This document shows positions 18,269 to 27,522 of a stretch of DNA of 64,000 nt, in pieces. The first letter of the stretch is position 1, and each line of letters begins with the position of its first letter. The notes under the pieces were generated by a model. That model worked only from the letters and a program-made list of their open reading frames with translations. It was not told where the DNA came from and searched no databases. The DNA comes from Laspinema sp. D2d (GTDB taxonomy: Bacteria > Cyanobacteriota > Cyanobacteriia > Cyanobacteriales > Laspinemataceae), in contig NZ_JAMXFC010000006.1 in assembly GCF_025370755.1 (NCBI RefSeq), forward strand, positions 144,585 through 208,584, written 5' to 3'. Both the position numbers and the translations under genes were made by a program.

Positions 18269-18892
18269 ATGAGAGGAAATCTTTTAACCCAATCCACTTT
18301 AGCAATCACTGGGGCAGTCTTCAGTTTAGGCGCAGTCGCCATTAATCCCGCCAATGCCGCCCGCATTACTTATGATTTCTCAGTCCCTATTTACAATCGC
18401 AACGACGTTTTTAGCAGAGATATGACCCCCTTACCAGGACGGTTCAGCTATGATGATGCAACACAAATTACAACGGTTTATGAATATGAAGGAGAAGGTA
18501 CTCCACAATGGGGGATATGGAGGTATGAATATCACGTATATGAGGTAGATTTTATAGAGTTTCCTTTCCTAGATCGAGTTTACACCCAAGCCGATGCCCT
18601 CTCACCGATTTCATTGCGGATTGAGTATGCAGATGAGCGGGAAATTGGCAAATTTTTAAGTTGGGAAACAGAGGACTTTAGCTTTATACGCAGAAGTTAT
18701 AGAAGCGAAGATCTTTGGACGGAGTTTGACAGCAAAGCACCCAATATCTACTCTTCTCGGGCCATTGATTTTTACCGAGTCCAAGAAGAACCGACATCCG
18801 TTCCTGAACCCAGCATCCTCGCTGCCTTATCCGTTGTAGGTCTCGCGGGACTCTTGCGGAAAAAGCGGGTAAAAGCTCAATTGGTTGATTAA
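18269..18892 (+). CDS. PEP-CTERM sorting-domain protein, paralogue 1
   Basis: Predicted exported protein, 207 residues. Residues 1-30 form a signal peptide (ending AINPANA, cleavage before ARITYDF). The C-terminus has the PEP-CTERM signal: VPEPS, a hydrophobic helix LAALSVVGLAGLL and a basic RKKR cluster. Proteins with this signal are processed by exosortase and sent to the surface or extracellular matrix. The middle is Tyr/Glu/Phe-rich with recurring FSYDDATQ and WGIWRYEY-type stretches. It is the first of three tandem paralogues on the same strand; its 3' end is identical over 114 bases to paralogue 2. No exosortase gene is in the window. Molecular function is unknown. Confidence 0.88.
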   Translation: MRGNLLTQSTLAITGAVFSLGAVAINPANAARITYDFSVPIYNRNDVFSRDMTPLPGRFSYDDATQITTVYEYEGEGTPQWGIWRYEYHVYEVDFIEFPFLDRVYTQADALSPISLRIEYADEREIGKFLSWETEDFSFIRRSYRSEDLWTEFDSKAPNIYSSRAIDFYRVQEEPTSVPEPSILAALSVVGLAGLLRKKRVKAQLVD

Positions 18893-18977
18893 AACTAAGT
18901 TTTTTTGACAGGCGTTTCAATTAGCGTTTTGCCCATTGAATTCTTGAAACATTATTTACTAATTCCTGGAGGACAAT

Positions 18978-19637
18978 ATGAGTTTAAATCTTTTCACCCG
19001 ATCCACTTTGGCTATCACTGGGGTAGTCTTCAGTTTAGGCGCAGTCGCGATTAATCCCGCCCATGCTGCCCGCATTACTTATGATTTCTCTGGGTACTTC
19101 TCTGGTCCTGATAACTCTGGCCCACTAACAGGGCGGTTCAGTTATGATGAAGCAACGGAAGTTAAAACTATTCTCCATGACTATACTAAGCTCTTTGAGG
19201 AGAGTGAAGGCCGAATTCACCCACCGTGGGGGGGGTTGATTTCTCATGCTAAAAGATACAAGATTGATGTTATAGAATTTTCCTTCATTGACCAAGTTTA
19301 TACCCAAGCGGATGCCCTAAGAGAGATTTATTTTTCGATATTTTATGACAGTGACTTTGAAGTTACCTATGACTACGAAGTTGGAGAAATTTTATCTTGG
19401 GAAACCGATGACTTTCGATTTAGCGGCAGAGGCTATAGAGAATGGGTTTGGACTGTATTTGAAAGCCCAAAACCCAATTTCTTTGATTATTTCCATAGTG
19501 ATGGATCTGTGCAGTTTTACCGAGTCCAAGAAGAACCGACATCCGTTCCTGAACCCAGCATCCTCGCTGCCTTATCCGTTGTAGGTCTCGCGGGACTCTT
19601 GCGGAAAAAGCGGGTAAAAGCTCAATTGCCTGATTAA
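18978..19637 (+). CDS. PEP-CTERM sorting-domain protein, paralogue 2
   Basis: Exported 219-residue paralogue of the preceding gene, 85 bases downstream. A GGAGG ribosome site lies 5 bases before the ATG. The signal peptide ends AINPAHA before ARITYDFSG; the C-terminus repeats VPEPS, hydrophobic helix, RKKR. The central region has diverged from paralogue 1 more than either end, with an insertion around FEESEGRIHPPWGG. Bases 19515-19628 equal 18770-18883 exactly, including silent positions, which suggests recent gene conversion or a recent duplication with rapid divergence of the middle. Function unknown; the reading frame is intact. Confidence 0.88.
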   Translation: MSLNLFTRSTLAITGVVFSLGAVAINPAHAARITYDFSGYFSGPDNSGPLTGRFSYDEATEVKTILHDYTKLFEESEGRIHPPWGGLISHAKRYKIDVIEFSFIDQVYTQADALREIYFSIFYDSDFEVTYDYEVGEILSWETDDFRFSGRGYREWVWTVFESPKPNFFDYFHSDGSVQFYRVQEEPTSVPEPSILAALSVVGLAGLLRKKRVKAQLPD

Positions 19638-19748
19638 AACTCAGTTTTTTAGGGGAAGGCAACTGGTTTTGGATGACAACAGTTTAATTCACTTATATCC
19701 AATGGCTGTACCTCCCCTTAACTAATTCACTAATTTAAGGAGAGAATA

Positions 19749-20351
19749 ATGAGTTTAAATCTTTGGACCCGATCCACTTTGGCTATCACTGGAACACTCT
19801 TCAGTTTGGGTACAGTCGCCCTTAATCCCGCCAATGCCGCCCGCATTACTTATGATTTCTCAGTCCCGACCTACGGTTCTGACGGATATAGCTCCTTAAC
19901 AGGACGGTTGAGTTATGACGAGGCAACAGAAAATGGATGGGTTTATGAATATGAGGGGGAAGATTTTCCACCGTGGGGGGTATGGAGGTATGAAAGTCAA
20001 CAATATCAGGTAGATTTTATAGAGTTTTCTTTTCTGGATCGCGTTTATACAAAAGCGGATGCCCTATCATCGATTTTATTTCGGATAGATTATGCGAGTC
20101 ATGGGGAACTTGGCAAAACGTTATCTTGGGAAACAGAGGATTTTAGTTTTGTGGGCGGAAGTTATAGAATGGAAGCGATTTGGACAGAATTTCACGGCAA
20201 AAAAACCAATTTCTCTGATTCTTGGACTGTTGATTTTTCCCGAGTCCAAGCAGAACCGACTCCAGTTCCAGAACCGAGTATTTTAGGTGCTTTCTCGGTA
20301 CTAGGTCTCGCCGGACTATTGCGGAAAAAGCGGGTGAAGGCAATGGAATAA
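19749..20351 (+). CDS. PEP-CTERM sorting-domain protein, paralogue 3
   Basis: Third tandem paralogue, 200 residues, 111 bases downstream of the second, with AAGGAGAG just before the ATG. Signal peptide to about ALNPANA, then ARITYDFSVPTYGSDG; the middle is closer to paralogue 1 (YEYEGEDFPPWGVWRYESQQ). The C-terminal VPEPSILGAFSVLGLAGLLRKK keeps the PEP-CTERM pattern but differs at many bases from the tract shared by paralogues 1 and 2, so it escaped the homogenisation. It ends 39 bases before the convergent glycosyltransferase gene. Confidence 0.87.
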   Translation: MSLNLWTRSTLAITGTLFSLGTVALNPANAARITYDFSVPTYGSDGYSSLTGRLSYDEATENGWVYEYEGEDFPPWGVWRYESQQYQVDFIEFSFLDRVYTKADALSSILFRIDYASHGELGKTLSWETEDFSFVGGSYRMEAIWTEFHGKKTNFSDSWTVDFSRVQAEPTPVPEPSILGAFSVLGLAGLLRKKRVKAME

Positions 20352-20390
20352 TTGGGGACATTTAAAAGAGCCGATCGCCTCTTAACTCCC

Positions 20391-21329
20391 TTACTCTTTC
20401 CCCTCTCCATTCGCCGCTGCATAAACCGCTTTAACGTTGTACCAATTTAAGAATATTCGGGCAACTTCTAAGGCAACCTGCGATTTTCCTTGGTTGATTA
20501 ACCATTGCAAAAATCCAGCCATTGTCCGTTCATTTAATCTCCCGCCCAGGGACAGGATTCCCCACAAAACTCGATGCAATCCAGTCATCTGAATCATCAT
20601 CCGTACTTCCCAAGTCGGATGTTTTTTGTAGAAAATAACTCCCATTTTTCCTCGTTCAATTTCTCTGTTAATTGCCTGAGGTAAATCCTCCAAGGTAAAA
20701 GGCGGATGCCAATGATATCCGGCAGCTTGGGGACATTTTATCAATTTTAAGCCTAATTTTTTTAGGCGAACTCCCAATTCTAAATCTTCCCACCCATACA
20801 AGGAAAAGGAAGGGTCAAATCCTCCCGCTTGTTCCAACCATTTTCGAGCGATCGCCACATTGCCTGTCGCAAAATAAGCAGCAGAAAAATCGGTGATTTT
20901 ATACGGTTCTGCCGTCGGATTCTCAAAATTGCAGGTATTAATCACATGACCATAAGTAAACAGGCGATCGCTTTTTATTTTCTCCTCTCCCTCCATCAAC
21001 CCATCGGCATGAGCTTCGATGAAATTCTCAGTCACTACTAAATCACTATCGATAAAAATAATGATTTCCCCTTGGGCAGCTTCTATCCCTCGGTTTCTCG
21101 CCGTTGCCGGTCCTTGATGCACTTGTTCCAAGCAACGAACATGAGGAAAGTCTTCCCGATTTGCGGCTAACCATTCTAAGGTTCCATCGGTTGAACCATC
21201 ATCGATGACGATGACTTCATAGCCGCTAATTTGACTGGGGGTTCTGAATTTTTGTCCTTCTAATGCTCTAAGGCATTTCTCTAAAATCGGTCGGCGATTA
21301 TAGGTTGGAATAATGATGCTAAAAAACAC
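20391..21329 (-). CDS. Family 2 glycosyltransferase
   Basis: Transfers a sugar from a nucleotide-sugar donor, probably onto a surface polysaccharide or glycolipid. The 312-residue product begins MFFSIIIPTYNRRPILEKCL, the GT2 nucleotide-binding strand, followed by EVIVIDDGSTDGT, ATARNRGIEAAQG and the metal-binding IIFIDSDLVV (DxD-type). FSLYGWEDLELGVRLKKLG matches the acceptor-side GWEDxELGxR motif of many GT2 enzymes (glycosyltransferase/chondroitin polymerase type). The C-terminal 80 residues are helical with no clear membrane segment. Donor and acceptor cannot be deduced. Confidence 0.9.
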   Translation of the reverse strand: MFFSIIIPTYNRRPILEKCLRALEGQKFRTPSQISGYEVIVIDDGSTDGTLEWLAANREDFPHVRCLEQVHQGPATARNRGIEAAQGEIIIFIDSDLVVTENFIEAHADGLMEGEEKIKSDRLFTYGHVINTCNFENPTAEPYKITDFSAAYFATGNVAIARKWLEQAGGFDPSFSLYGWEDLELGVRLKKLGLKLIKCPQAAGYHWHPPFTLEDLPQAINREIERGKMGVIFYKKHPTWEVRMMIQMTGLHRVLWGILSLGGRLNERTMAGFLQWLINQGKSQVALEVARIFLNWYNVKAVYAAANGEGKE

Positions 21330-22042
21330 GGGTTCCCCTCAACTGCAAGTCTCGACTTTCGCGATCGCTGCGATGTGCCAATCTCCTCTATTTTAGAGGC
21401 TTTCCTTGTCCCTGGAAAGGGTGGTCCCTAGTTGGAGGGTTCCCATTATCATAGTTGGGGACATTTGTCAAGGGCGGTATTTGGAAGGGTTGGAAAATTT
21501 GTGCAAGACGAGTGATAGTAGGGAGTGGAATTTTTGCGTTTACCAAGGATTCGATAACGATTTTTCAAAGGTTTTGACTGTTGCGAAAGGTGTCTTCCTG
21601 AAATTAGACACAGTAAGCCCTTGGTTTACGCCTCTGATTATAGCCTATAACCCTTGTCACTGCGTTAAGGGATTGGGGCAATTTTTAGGGAAATTTAGGG
21701 TTTTTGATTTAAAGATTTAATGGGTTTTCAGAAATTTACTGAATTTGTCTAATCTTTCGGTAGATGATGGCTAGTTCTTGAATTGCAATTCTGAGATTTG
21801 CGATTGTATGTTAACAACAGCATTAAGAGTTAGAAGTTTCTCGGGTGTATTTAGGCAATTTGTCTAATCTTTCAGCAGATTAGGGGTAGTCCTTAAGTTG
21901 CAGCTTTGAGATTTGCGATTGTATGTTAACAACAGCATTAAGATTTGAAAATTCCCTGTGGGATTGATGTTTGAGGAAACGACTGAAGTTGTTACTACGA
22001 ACTAAGAGGAATAACGACTGACGTTGTTAGGGTGTGGCGCTG
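21330..22042. other. Intergenic region with repeats
   Basis: About 700 bases with no credible gene. One plus-strand frame starts with TTG at 21406 but has no ribosome site and no recognisable content. The region carries the tandem repeat at 21742-21945 and two copies of an AACGACTGA-type motif at 21978 and 22013. Confidence 0.5.
21742..21945. repeat. Two-copy direct repeat, about 89 bp, 115-bp period
   Basis: Copy A is about 21742-21830 and copy B about 21857-21945. Both begin AATTTGTCTAATCTTTC and share the 3' part GAGATTTGCGATTGTATG followed by TTAACAACAGCATTAAGA. The 3' third is identical, while the middle has several substitutions. Confidence 0.85.
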
Positions 22043-22675
22043 CTATTGGATGCCATTGTGATGGAGGAGGCGAAGGAATCCTAAACCGGAGAGGGCAGCG
22101 ATCGCCAGCCAGGTGATGGTTAAACCGATGACTTCCGTAAAAAATAGGCCGGTGTTAGAACGGAGGATGCCGCCGATGACCCATCCGGAGGGTAAGGCGA
22201 GTGCCCAACTGAGGGAGGAGATGGGTAACCACCAGGCGGCGTTGGGGAAGTAGCGATTTAGGACAAACCATTGGCCTAAGCCTAGGACAATGCCGACGAT
22301 CGCGCCATCGATGAAGCCATAGAGGAGGCGGAGGGTGAGGAGTTCGGTGCGGGGTGCGATCCAACCTAGGGCACCGAGACTGCTACTGCCAATTAGGACC
22401 CAAGCGGTGATAGTGGCAATCATCCACCAGGATATGTGGGAGAGGCGTTGCCGGAGGACAAACCATTGGGCGATCGCAATGAAACTGCTACCAACTGCCC
22501 CCGAAATTCCCCCGAGATGAGGTCTGACGCCGATTTCTACAAACAGCAAACTGACTAGAAAACCTAGCCCTGTAGCTAACACCCATTGCACCCAAAAACT
22601 CCATCCAAACCGGATAGAACTTTCGGGAGTTGGAGGAACTTTCAGTTGTTGAGGGATCCGGAGATAGGGCGTCAT
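22043..22675 (-). CDS. Multi-pass membrane protein with internal duplication
   Basis: Unnamed integral membrane protein of 210 residues from the ATG at 22675-22673 (MTPYLRIPQQLKVPP). This start lies 19 bases after the upstream gene's stop; a longer frame would run into that gene and is less likely. Five to six hydrophobic helices are visible. Two segments resemble each other: IAQWFVLRQRLSHISWW and LGQWFVLNRYFPNAAWW, each followed by a Trp-containing helix, suggesting an internal repeat. QWFVLR-type repeats occur in many cyanobacterial membrane proteins of unknown role. It is probably co-transcribed with the two GHL10 genes upstream. Confidence 0.82.
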   Translation of the reverse strand: MTPYLRIPQQLKVPPTPESSIRFGWSFWVQWVLATGLGFLVSLLFVEIGVRPHLGGISGAVGSSFIAIAQWFVLRQRLSHISWWMIATITAWVLIGSSSLGALGWIAPRTELLTLRLLYGFIDGAIVGIVLGLGQWFVLNRYFPNAAWWLPISSLSWALALPSGWVIGGILRSNTGLFFTEVIGLTITWLAIAALSGLGFLRLLHHNGIQ

Positions 22676-22694
22676 GAATTGAAACCGGGAACAC

Positions 22695-23957
22695 TTAAGG
22701 GATGGGTTGAGAAAAGAGGTCCCGGAATACTTTTCGACGTTCTGGGGGTGACTCTGGGGTGAGATAACTCCAGAGGGTTTCCCAATAAAAAAAGGATACC
22801 CCATTTAAGCGGCGATCGCGCACTACTTGGACCTGTTCTTGAATTTGTTTGATGGGAACTGAACGGACCAACGTGCCGGTGAGGATGCCGATACCAACGG
22901 GAATTTTCTGTTGTGCTGCTTGGATTGCCGGTTGGGCTAACTCAGATTTAAACACGTTTAAATCATTGCGATAGACCTGAACGAGCAGTTCATCCACCCA
23001 ACCGCGTTTTACCCAGGTTCCCCAATCTTGGAGATATTTACGATAGGCAAAGTCTTGGGAGTTAGGAGATAGGGAGACGATGCAATCAGGATTGACGGAT
23101 TTAATGGCTTGATACAGGGTTTCCATAAAGGCGGAAATTTTATCTGCACGCCAGCGCATCCATTCGGGATCGTAGGGGTTATCCGGTGGGGGTGAACCTT
23201 GATGTTCTTGGCGATACAATTCCACAGTAAAACTATCATAACCCGATTCTACAGGCATTCCAAAATGGTCATCGAGTTGGATACCATCAATATTGTAGTG
23301 ACTGACTAATTCGACAATTAGTTCGAGGATAAAGTCTTGGACATCAGGATGTAAGGGGTTTAGCCAAACATTTTGAGGGACGAAAAATTGTTGCCAGTTT
23401 TGTCTTGAAGCGGGAGGGTTGGGAATATCAGCGGGATTAAGTTCATCGGGGATTTCGGTTTCAGTTGGTTCACCTTGTTGGGTGGCACTCAGCCATTGAG
23501 GATGCAATTTAGCTAAGTTAGAGTTGCGGGGGGTCATGAATCCATATTCAAACCAAGGAATAATTCGGATGTCATGGCGATCGCCTAATTTAATCATTTC
23601 ATCTAAAACATCTGCACCTAAATGAAACAGGCGCAAGAAAGGTGCTTGAGACCGTCCAGTTTCTCGTTTAGCAACAGCACTTTGATAAAAGGTGTTGCCG
23701 CGATTCCAGACGACTGGGTAAAGGGTATTAAAATTTTGTTCCGCAAGTTGATGCATGGCGAGATGCACTCCCCAGGGAGTAAAAAGTACCCCACTGGCAA
23801 CATTCGTTAACCACACGCCTCTAATTTCTGTAGAGGCAGGAGTTTGGGGTTTGGTTGCTTCTAAGGATAAGGAAGGAAATAGGAACCAGGTAATTAGTAC
23901 ACCTAGTATTACTCCGTATGCCCATCGGATCCAAGTTTGTTCGCGCATCAATCTCAA
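22695..23957 (-). CDS. GHL10-family glycosyl hydrolase-like protein, copy 1
   Basis: Predicted exported or membrane-tethered glycosidase-like protein, 420 residues. An N-terminal hydrophobic helix (about 12-32) acts as signal or anchor. The domain begins EIRGVWLTNV, the GHL10 (formerly DUF187) opening, with FNTLYPVVWNRG, RIIPWFEYGF, VWLNPLHPDVQDFILEL and GIQLDDHFG (D229, D230, likely catalytic region), then ISVS-like LSPNSQDFAY and GVSFFYWETLW. The fold is expected to be a TIM barrel acting on a glycan, perhaps cell wall or extracellular polysaccharide. A same-length paralogue lies upstream on the same strand. Confidence 0.9.
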   Translation of the reverse strand: MRLMREQTWIRWAYGVILGVLITWFLFPSLSLEATKPQTPASTEIRGVWLTNVASGVLFTPWGVHLAMHQLAEQNFNTLYPVVWNRGNTFYQSAVAKRETGRSQAPFLRLFHLGADVLDEMIKLGDRHDIRIIPWFEYGFMTPRNSNLAKLHPQWLSATQQGEPTETEIPDELNPADIPNPPASRQNWQQFFVPQNVWLNPLHPDVQDFILELIVELVSHYNIDGIQLDDHFGMPVESGYDSFTVELYRQEHQGSPPPDNPYDPEWMRWRADKISAFMETLYQAIKSVNPDCIVSLSPNSQDFAYRKYLQDWGTWVKRGWVDELLVQVYRNDLNVFKSELAQPAIQAAQQKIPVGIGILTGTLVRSVPIKQIQEQVQVVRDRRLNGVSFFYWETLWSYLTPESPPERRKVFRDLFSQPIP

Positions 23958-24206
23958 GGATACCCGATTTTAGATTAGCCAACGGGTAATGATATCATAA
24001 AATGAACATTTTCTCGATTAATCTGAAAATTTAGGGATTTTGGGACAATATTTTATGAGTCTCGGGGTAGCGGTAATTTTAGATGGGTTGGGATAGCTTA
24101 TTTCTTATTTGAGTAGGTGAGGGGTTAGAAGGAGACAGATCTTCCGATAGGGAATTCCCACCGCAGAGGGAGGTAACGAGGATGGAAGTTTGAGTATTTT
24201 GGGGCG

Positions 24207-25469
24207 TTAAGTTTGAGGATTGTCCTCTTTTTTGGGTTGCGATCGCACCGGGACGGGGGAAATAGCCGGTTCTGAAAATAGGGCTTGAAAACTGTTGCGC
24301 CGCTCTTCTGAAGATTCCGATGCCACCTTTCCCCACAGACTTTCCCAATAGAAAAAGGCGAATCCTGCAAATTGGCGATCGCGCGCAACTTTGACCCGAT
24401 CTTCTATCTCTGCAAAGGAAATCGGACGTTTCATGGTTCCCGTTAAAATCCCCACCCCCACCCGCGTTAAATTCCGGGCATACGAAACTGTGGAAATATC
24501 TAATTCGGTCTGAAATCGACTCAATTCTGAATGATAGACTTGTAAAAATAACTCATCAATCCATCCTGATTCCACCCAGGTTAACCAATCTTGCAAATAG
24601 TGGTTATAGGCAAAACTTTGAGAATTGGCTGCCAAGGAAATCGCACAATCTGGATTAACAAATTGCACCGCTTGATAAATGCGTTCCATAAAATCATTAA
24701 TCTTATTCGCCCGCCAGCGGACCCATTCATAATTATAAGGATTACTTGGCGGAGAGTCTCCCCAATGTTCTGATTGATAGAGGGCGATAGTATAAGGGTC
24801 ATATCCTAACTCAACCGGCAAGCCAAAATTGTCATCAAATTGAATCGCATCAATGGGATAATTAGCTACTACTTCCACAATTAAGCGCAGGAGAAAATTT
24901 TGCACCTCGGGATGGAGGGGATTTAACCAAACCTGCTGAATCGTTAAGGGATTTTCAACAAAAATTGGGGCTAATTCTTCCTCTCGCAGATTCTGACTGT
25001 TATCTTGATGTCGAGTTACCCAGCTTGGATGCCGTTTAACTAATTCTGAGTTGGCGGGTGCCATGAACCCATACTCAAACCAGGGAACCACCCGCAACCC
25101 CAAAGACTGCCCATCAGCGATAATTTCTCCGAGAACGTCGTTACTGCCCTGCATCAGGGAGAGTAACCAATCCTGCGATCGCCCCGTCACCTGTTTGGAG
25201 GCTACACTAGGATAAAAAGTCTGTCCTCGATTCCAAACCACGGGATAAACTGTATTAAAATTAAGGTCGGAGAGTTCCTGCAAGGCGTGATGAACGGCCC
25301 CAGGCACAAACAAGACATCACTCCCTACATTCGTCAACCAGACCCCCCGAATTTCTTCCCGCGTTGGAGTTTGGGATGTAGCCATATTGGGGATAAAACC
25401 AATCGACCAGGCGATCGCCATCAGTAAACCCAAGACGACATTTAAGCATCTGCGAACTTTGCGGTTCAT
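24207..25469 (-). CDS. GHL10-family glycosyl hydrolase-like protein, copy 2
   Basis: Paralogue of the downstream gene, also exactly 420 residues. It has a signal or anchor helix near residues 8-28, then EEIRGVWLTNVGSDVLFVPG, FNTVYPVVWNRGQTF, RVVPWFEYGFMAP, VWLNPLHPEVQNFLL, AIQFDDNFGLPVELGYDPYT and GFAFFYWESLW. Motifs line up one for one with copy 1, including the Asp pair, so both are probably active. The tail is charged and unconserved (about 25 residues). The 249-bp gap between the copies holds no gene. The arrangement indicates an old tandem duplication, since the proteins differ at about half their positions by eye. Confidence 0.9.
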   Translation of the reverse strand: MNRKVRRCLNVVLGLLMAIAWSIGFIPNMATSQTPTREEIRGVWLTNVGSDVLFVPGAVHHALQELSDLNFNTVYPVVWNRGQTFYPSVASKQVTGRSQDWLLSLMQGSNDVLGEIIADGQSLGLRVVPWFEYGFMAPANSELVKRHPSWVTRHQDNSQNLREEELAPIFVENPLTIQQVWLNPLHPEVQNFLLRLIVEVVANYPIDAIQFDDNFGLPVELGYDPYTIALYQSEHWGDSPPSNPYNYEWVRWRANKINDFMERIYQAVQFVNPDCAISLAANSQSFAYNHYLQDWLTWVESGWIDELFLQVYHSELSRFQTELDISTVSYARNLTRVGVGILTGTMKRPISFAEIEDRVKVARDRQFAGFAFFYWESLWGKVASESSEERRNSFQALFSEPAISPVPVRSQPKKEDNPQT

Positions 25470-25687
25470 TTCGTAGCCACACTTAACCGTTGATCTGGAC
25501 CTACCCTGCCAAACTTTATGAAAACACCCATCTAACTGCGATCTCTAGTCGTTAATTTTTGTTAAGATTAACCCAACACAGCCCACACCGGACGGATAGT
25601 GCGGCCCCCAGATGCCCCGATCGCGTCTGTTTTTTCCGGAATCCGTCGCTGAACTTGCCTTTGTTCCCTCTGCCTTGGAGATATTGG

Positions 25688-27382
25688 ATGCTACGACTCG
25701 AACATATTAGTAAAATTTACCCGACTGGCGAAGTTCTCAAAGATATTAACTGGGAAGTCAAACCGGGCGATCGCATTGGTTTAGTCGGCGTCAACGGGGC
25801 CGGAAAATCTACCCAACTCAAAATCGTTGCTGGGGAAATTGAACCCACTGCCGGAGAAATTATCCGTCCGTCCAACCTCCATATCGCCTACCTCACCCAA
25901 GAATTCGAGGTAGACCCCACCCGGACAGTCCGGGAAGAATTTTGGACAGTCTTTACCGAAGCAAACCAAGTCCAGCATGACTTGTTGCACGTCCAACACG
26001 CAATGGAAACCGCTTCCGAGGCAGAACTGGACAAACTCATCCACAAACTGGATAAACTGCACCGCCAATTTGACGCCTTAGATGGTTATACCTTAGAAGC
26101 GCAAATCGAGAAAATCCTGCCCGAAATGGGATTTCTCCAGGAAGATGGCGATCGCCTCGTCAGCGCCTTCAGTGGCGGCTGGCAAATGCGGATGAGTTTA
26201 GGGAAAATTTTGTTACAAAGTCCTGACTTATTGCTGCTGGATGAACCGACAAACCATTTGGACCTAGAAACCATCGAATGGTTGGAAACCTACCTCAAGG
26301 GATTAATCACCCCAATGGTCATCGTTTCCCATGACCGGGAATTCCTCGATCGCCTCTGCACCCAAATCGTCGAAACCGAACGAGGCGTCTCCAGCACCTA
26401 CCTCGGCAACTATTCCTCGTATTTAGAGCAAAAAGCCTTCAACCGCGAAGCACAAATGAGCGCCTACGAACGCCAACAGAAAGAACTAGAAAAACAACAA
26501 GTCTTCGTTGAGCGATTCCGTGCGAGTGCCACCCGCAGTACCCAAGCGAAAAGCCGGGAAAAACAACTCGAAAAAATCGAACGCATCGAAGCACCCGAAG
26601 GTACATTAAAAACCCTCCGCTTCCAATTTCCCCCCGCCCCTCGCAGTGGACGAGAAGTCGTAGACATCAAAAACTTGGTTCATACCTACGACGACAAAAT
26701 CCTATTTTTAGGTACTGATTTGTTTGTCGAACGAGGCGATCGCATCGCCTTTTTAGGACCCAACGGGTGCGGCAAATCCACCCTCCTGCGCATGATTATG
26801 GGCATGGAAACAGCCAAAGAAGGTAGCATCCAACTCGGACAACATAACGTTATTCCCGGCTATTTTGAACAAAATCAAGCCGAAGCTTTAGAACTAACTA
26901 AAAGCGTCATGGACACCATTCATGACGAAGTACCCGAGTGGAAAAACGAAGAAGTTCGCACCTTACTCGGACGATTTCTCTTCAGTGGAGACACCGTATT
27001 CAAACCCGTAGAAGCCCTCAGTGGGGGAGAAAAAGCCCGTTTAGCCTTAGCAAAAATGCTCCTACGTCCTGCCAACTTGCTACTCCTAGACGAACCGACA
27101 AACCATCTGGACATCCCTGCTAAAGAGATGCTAGAAGAAGCCCTCCAAAACTACGATGGCACGGTAATCATCGTCTCCCACGACCGTTATTTTATCTCCA
27201 AAGTCGCCAATAAAATCGTCGAAATCCGTGACGGTGAATTCCGACCCTACCTCGGCGACTATCACTACTATCTCGATAAAATAGCCGAAGAAAAAGAGCA
27301 GGAACGTCAAGCAAAAATAGCCGCTGAAAAAGCCGCTAAAAAATCAGCAAAACAATCCAAAGCTACTGCGAAAGGGAAGTAG
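25688..27382 (+). CDS. ABC-F family ATPase (EttA/Uup-like)
   Basis: Soluble tandem-ABC ATPase expected to act on the ribosome (translation factor) rather than in transport, since no membrane domain is present. From ATG 25688 the protein has 564 residues; a longer upstream frame lacks family similarity, and GGAG precedes this ATG. First ABC: Walker A GVNGAGKST near residue 35, signature FSGGWQMR, Walker B LLLLDEPTNHLD. Linker region with YERQQKELEKQQVF (the ABC-F interdomain helices). Second ABC: GPNGCGKST near 358, LSGGEKARLALA, LLLLDEPTNHLD. The C-terminus is a lysine-rich helix. It is transcribed divergently from the GHL10 genes. Subfamily cannot be fixed by eye. Confidence 0.93.
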   Translation: MLRLEHISKIYPTGEVLKDINWEVKPGDRIGLVGVNGAGKSTQLKIVAGEIEPTAGEIIRPSNLHIAYLTQEFEVDPTRTVREEFWTVFTEANQVQHDLLHVQHAMETASEAELDKLIHKLDKLHRQFDALDGYTLEAQIEKILPEMGFLQEDGDRLVSAFSGGWQMRMSLGKILLQSPDLLLLDEPTNHLDLETIEWLETYLKGLITPMVIVSHDREFLDRLCTQIVETERGVSSTYLGNYSSYLEQKAFNREAQMSAYERQQKELEKQQVFVERFRASATRSTQAKSREKQLEKIERIEAPEGTLKTLRFQFPPAPRSGREVVDIKNLVHTYDDKILFLGTDLFVERGDRIAFLGPNGCGKSTLLRMIMGMETAKEGSIQLGQHNVIPGYFEQNQAEALELTKSVMDTIHDEVPEWKNEEVRTLLGRFLFSGDTVFKPVEALSGGEKARLALAKMLLRPANLLLLDEPTNHLDIPAKEMLEEALQNYDGTVIIVSHDRYFISKVANKIVEIRDGEFRPYLGDYHYYLDKIAEEKEQERQAKIAAEKAAKKSAKQSKATAKGK

Positions 27383-27391
27383 TATTTATCG

Positions 27392-27449
27392 GCCCCACCC
27401 GCACCCATGCATGGTGGGGCTACACAAACAAAGCCCGCCTATGCGGGCT
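27392..27449. repeat. Two adjacent hairpins (dispersed repeat type)
   Basis: Hairpin 1: GCCCCACC (27392-27399) / GGTGGGGC (27413-27420). Hairpin 2: AGCCCGC (27432-27438) / GCGGGCT (27443-27449) with a CTAT loop. A related degenerate copy is at about 38560-38615 (GGTGGGGCTATACGAACAAA). It may terminate the ABC-F transcript, though no U-run follows. Confidence 0.7.
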
Positions 27450-27522
27450 AAAATCCCACAATTTTCCGCGAAATCCTAATCCGTGAAAATCCGTGAAATC
27501 AGTGGTTAAAATCCTCAAACAA

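Noticed and set aside
21406..21720. Plus-strand frame of 104 codons starting with TTG
   Set aside because: No ribosome site, no recognisable motif, high Cys/Trp content atypical of real genes here, and it lies in a repeat-rich gap.
24079..24388. Minus-strand frames downstream of the second GHL10 gene
   Set aside because: They overlap the GHL10 gene in other frames and have no supporting features.
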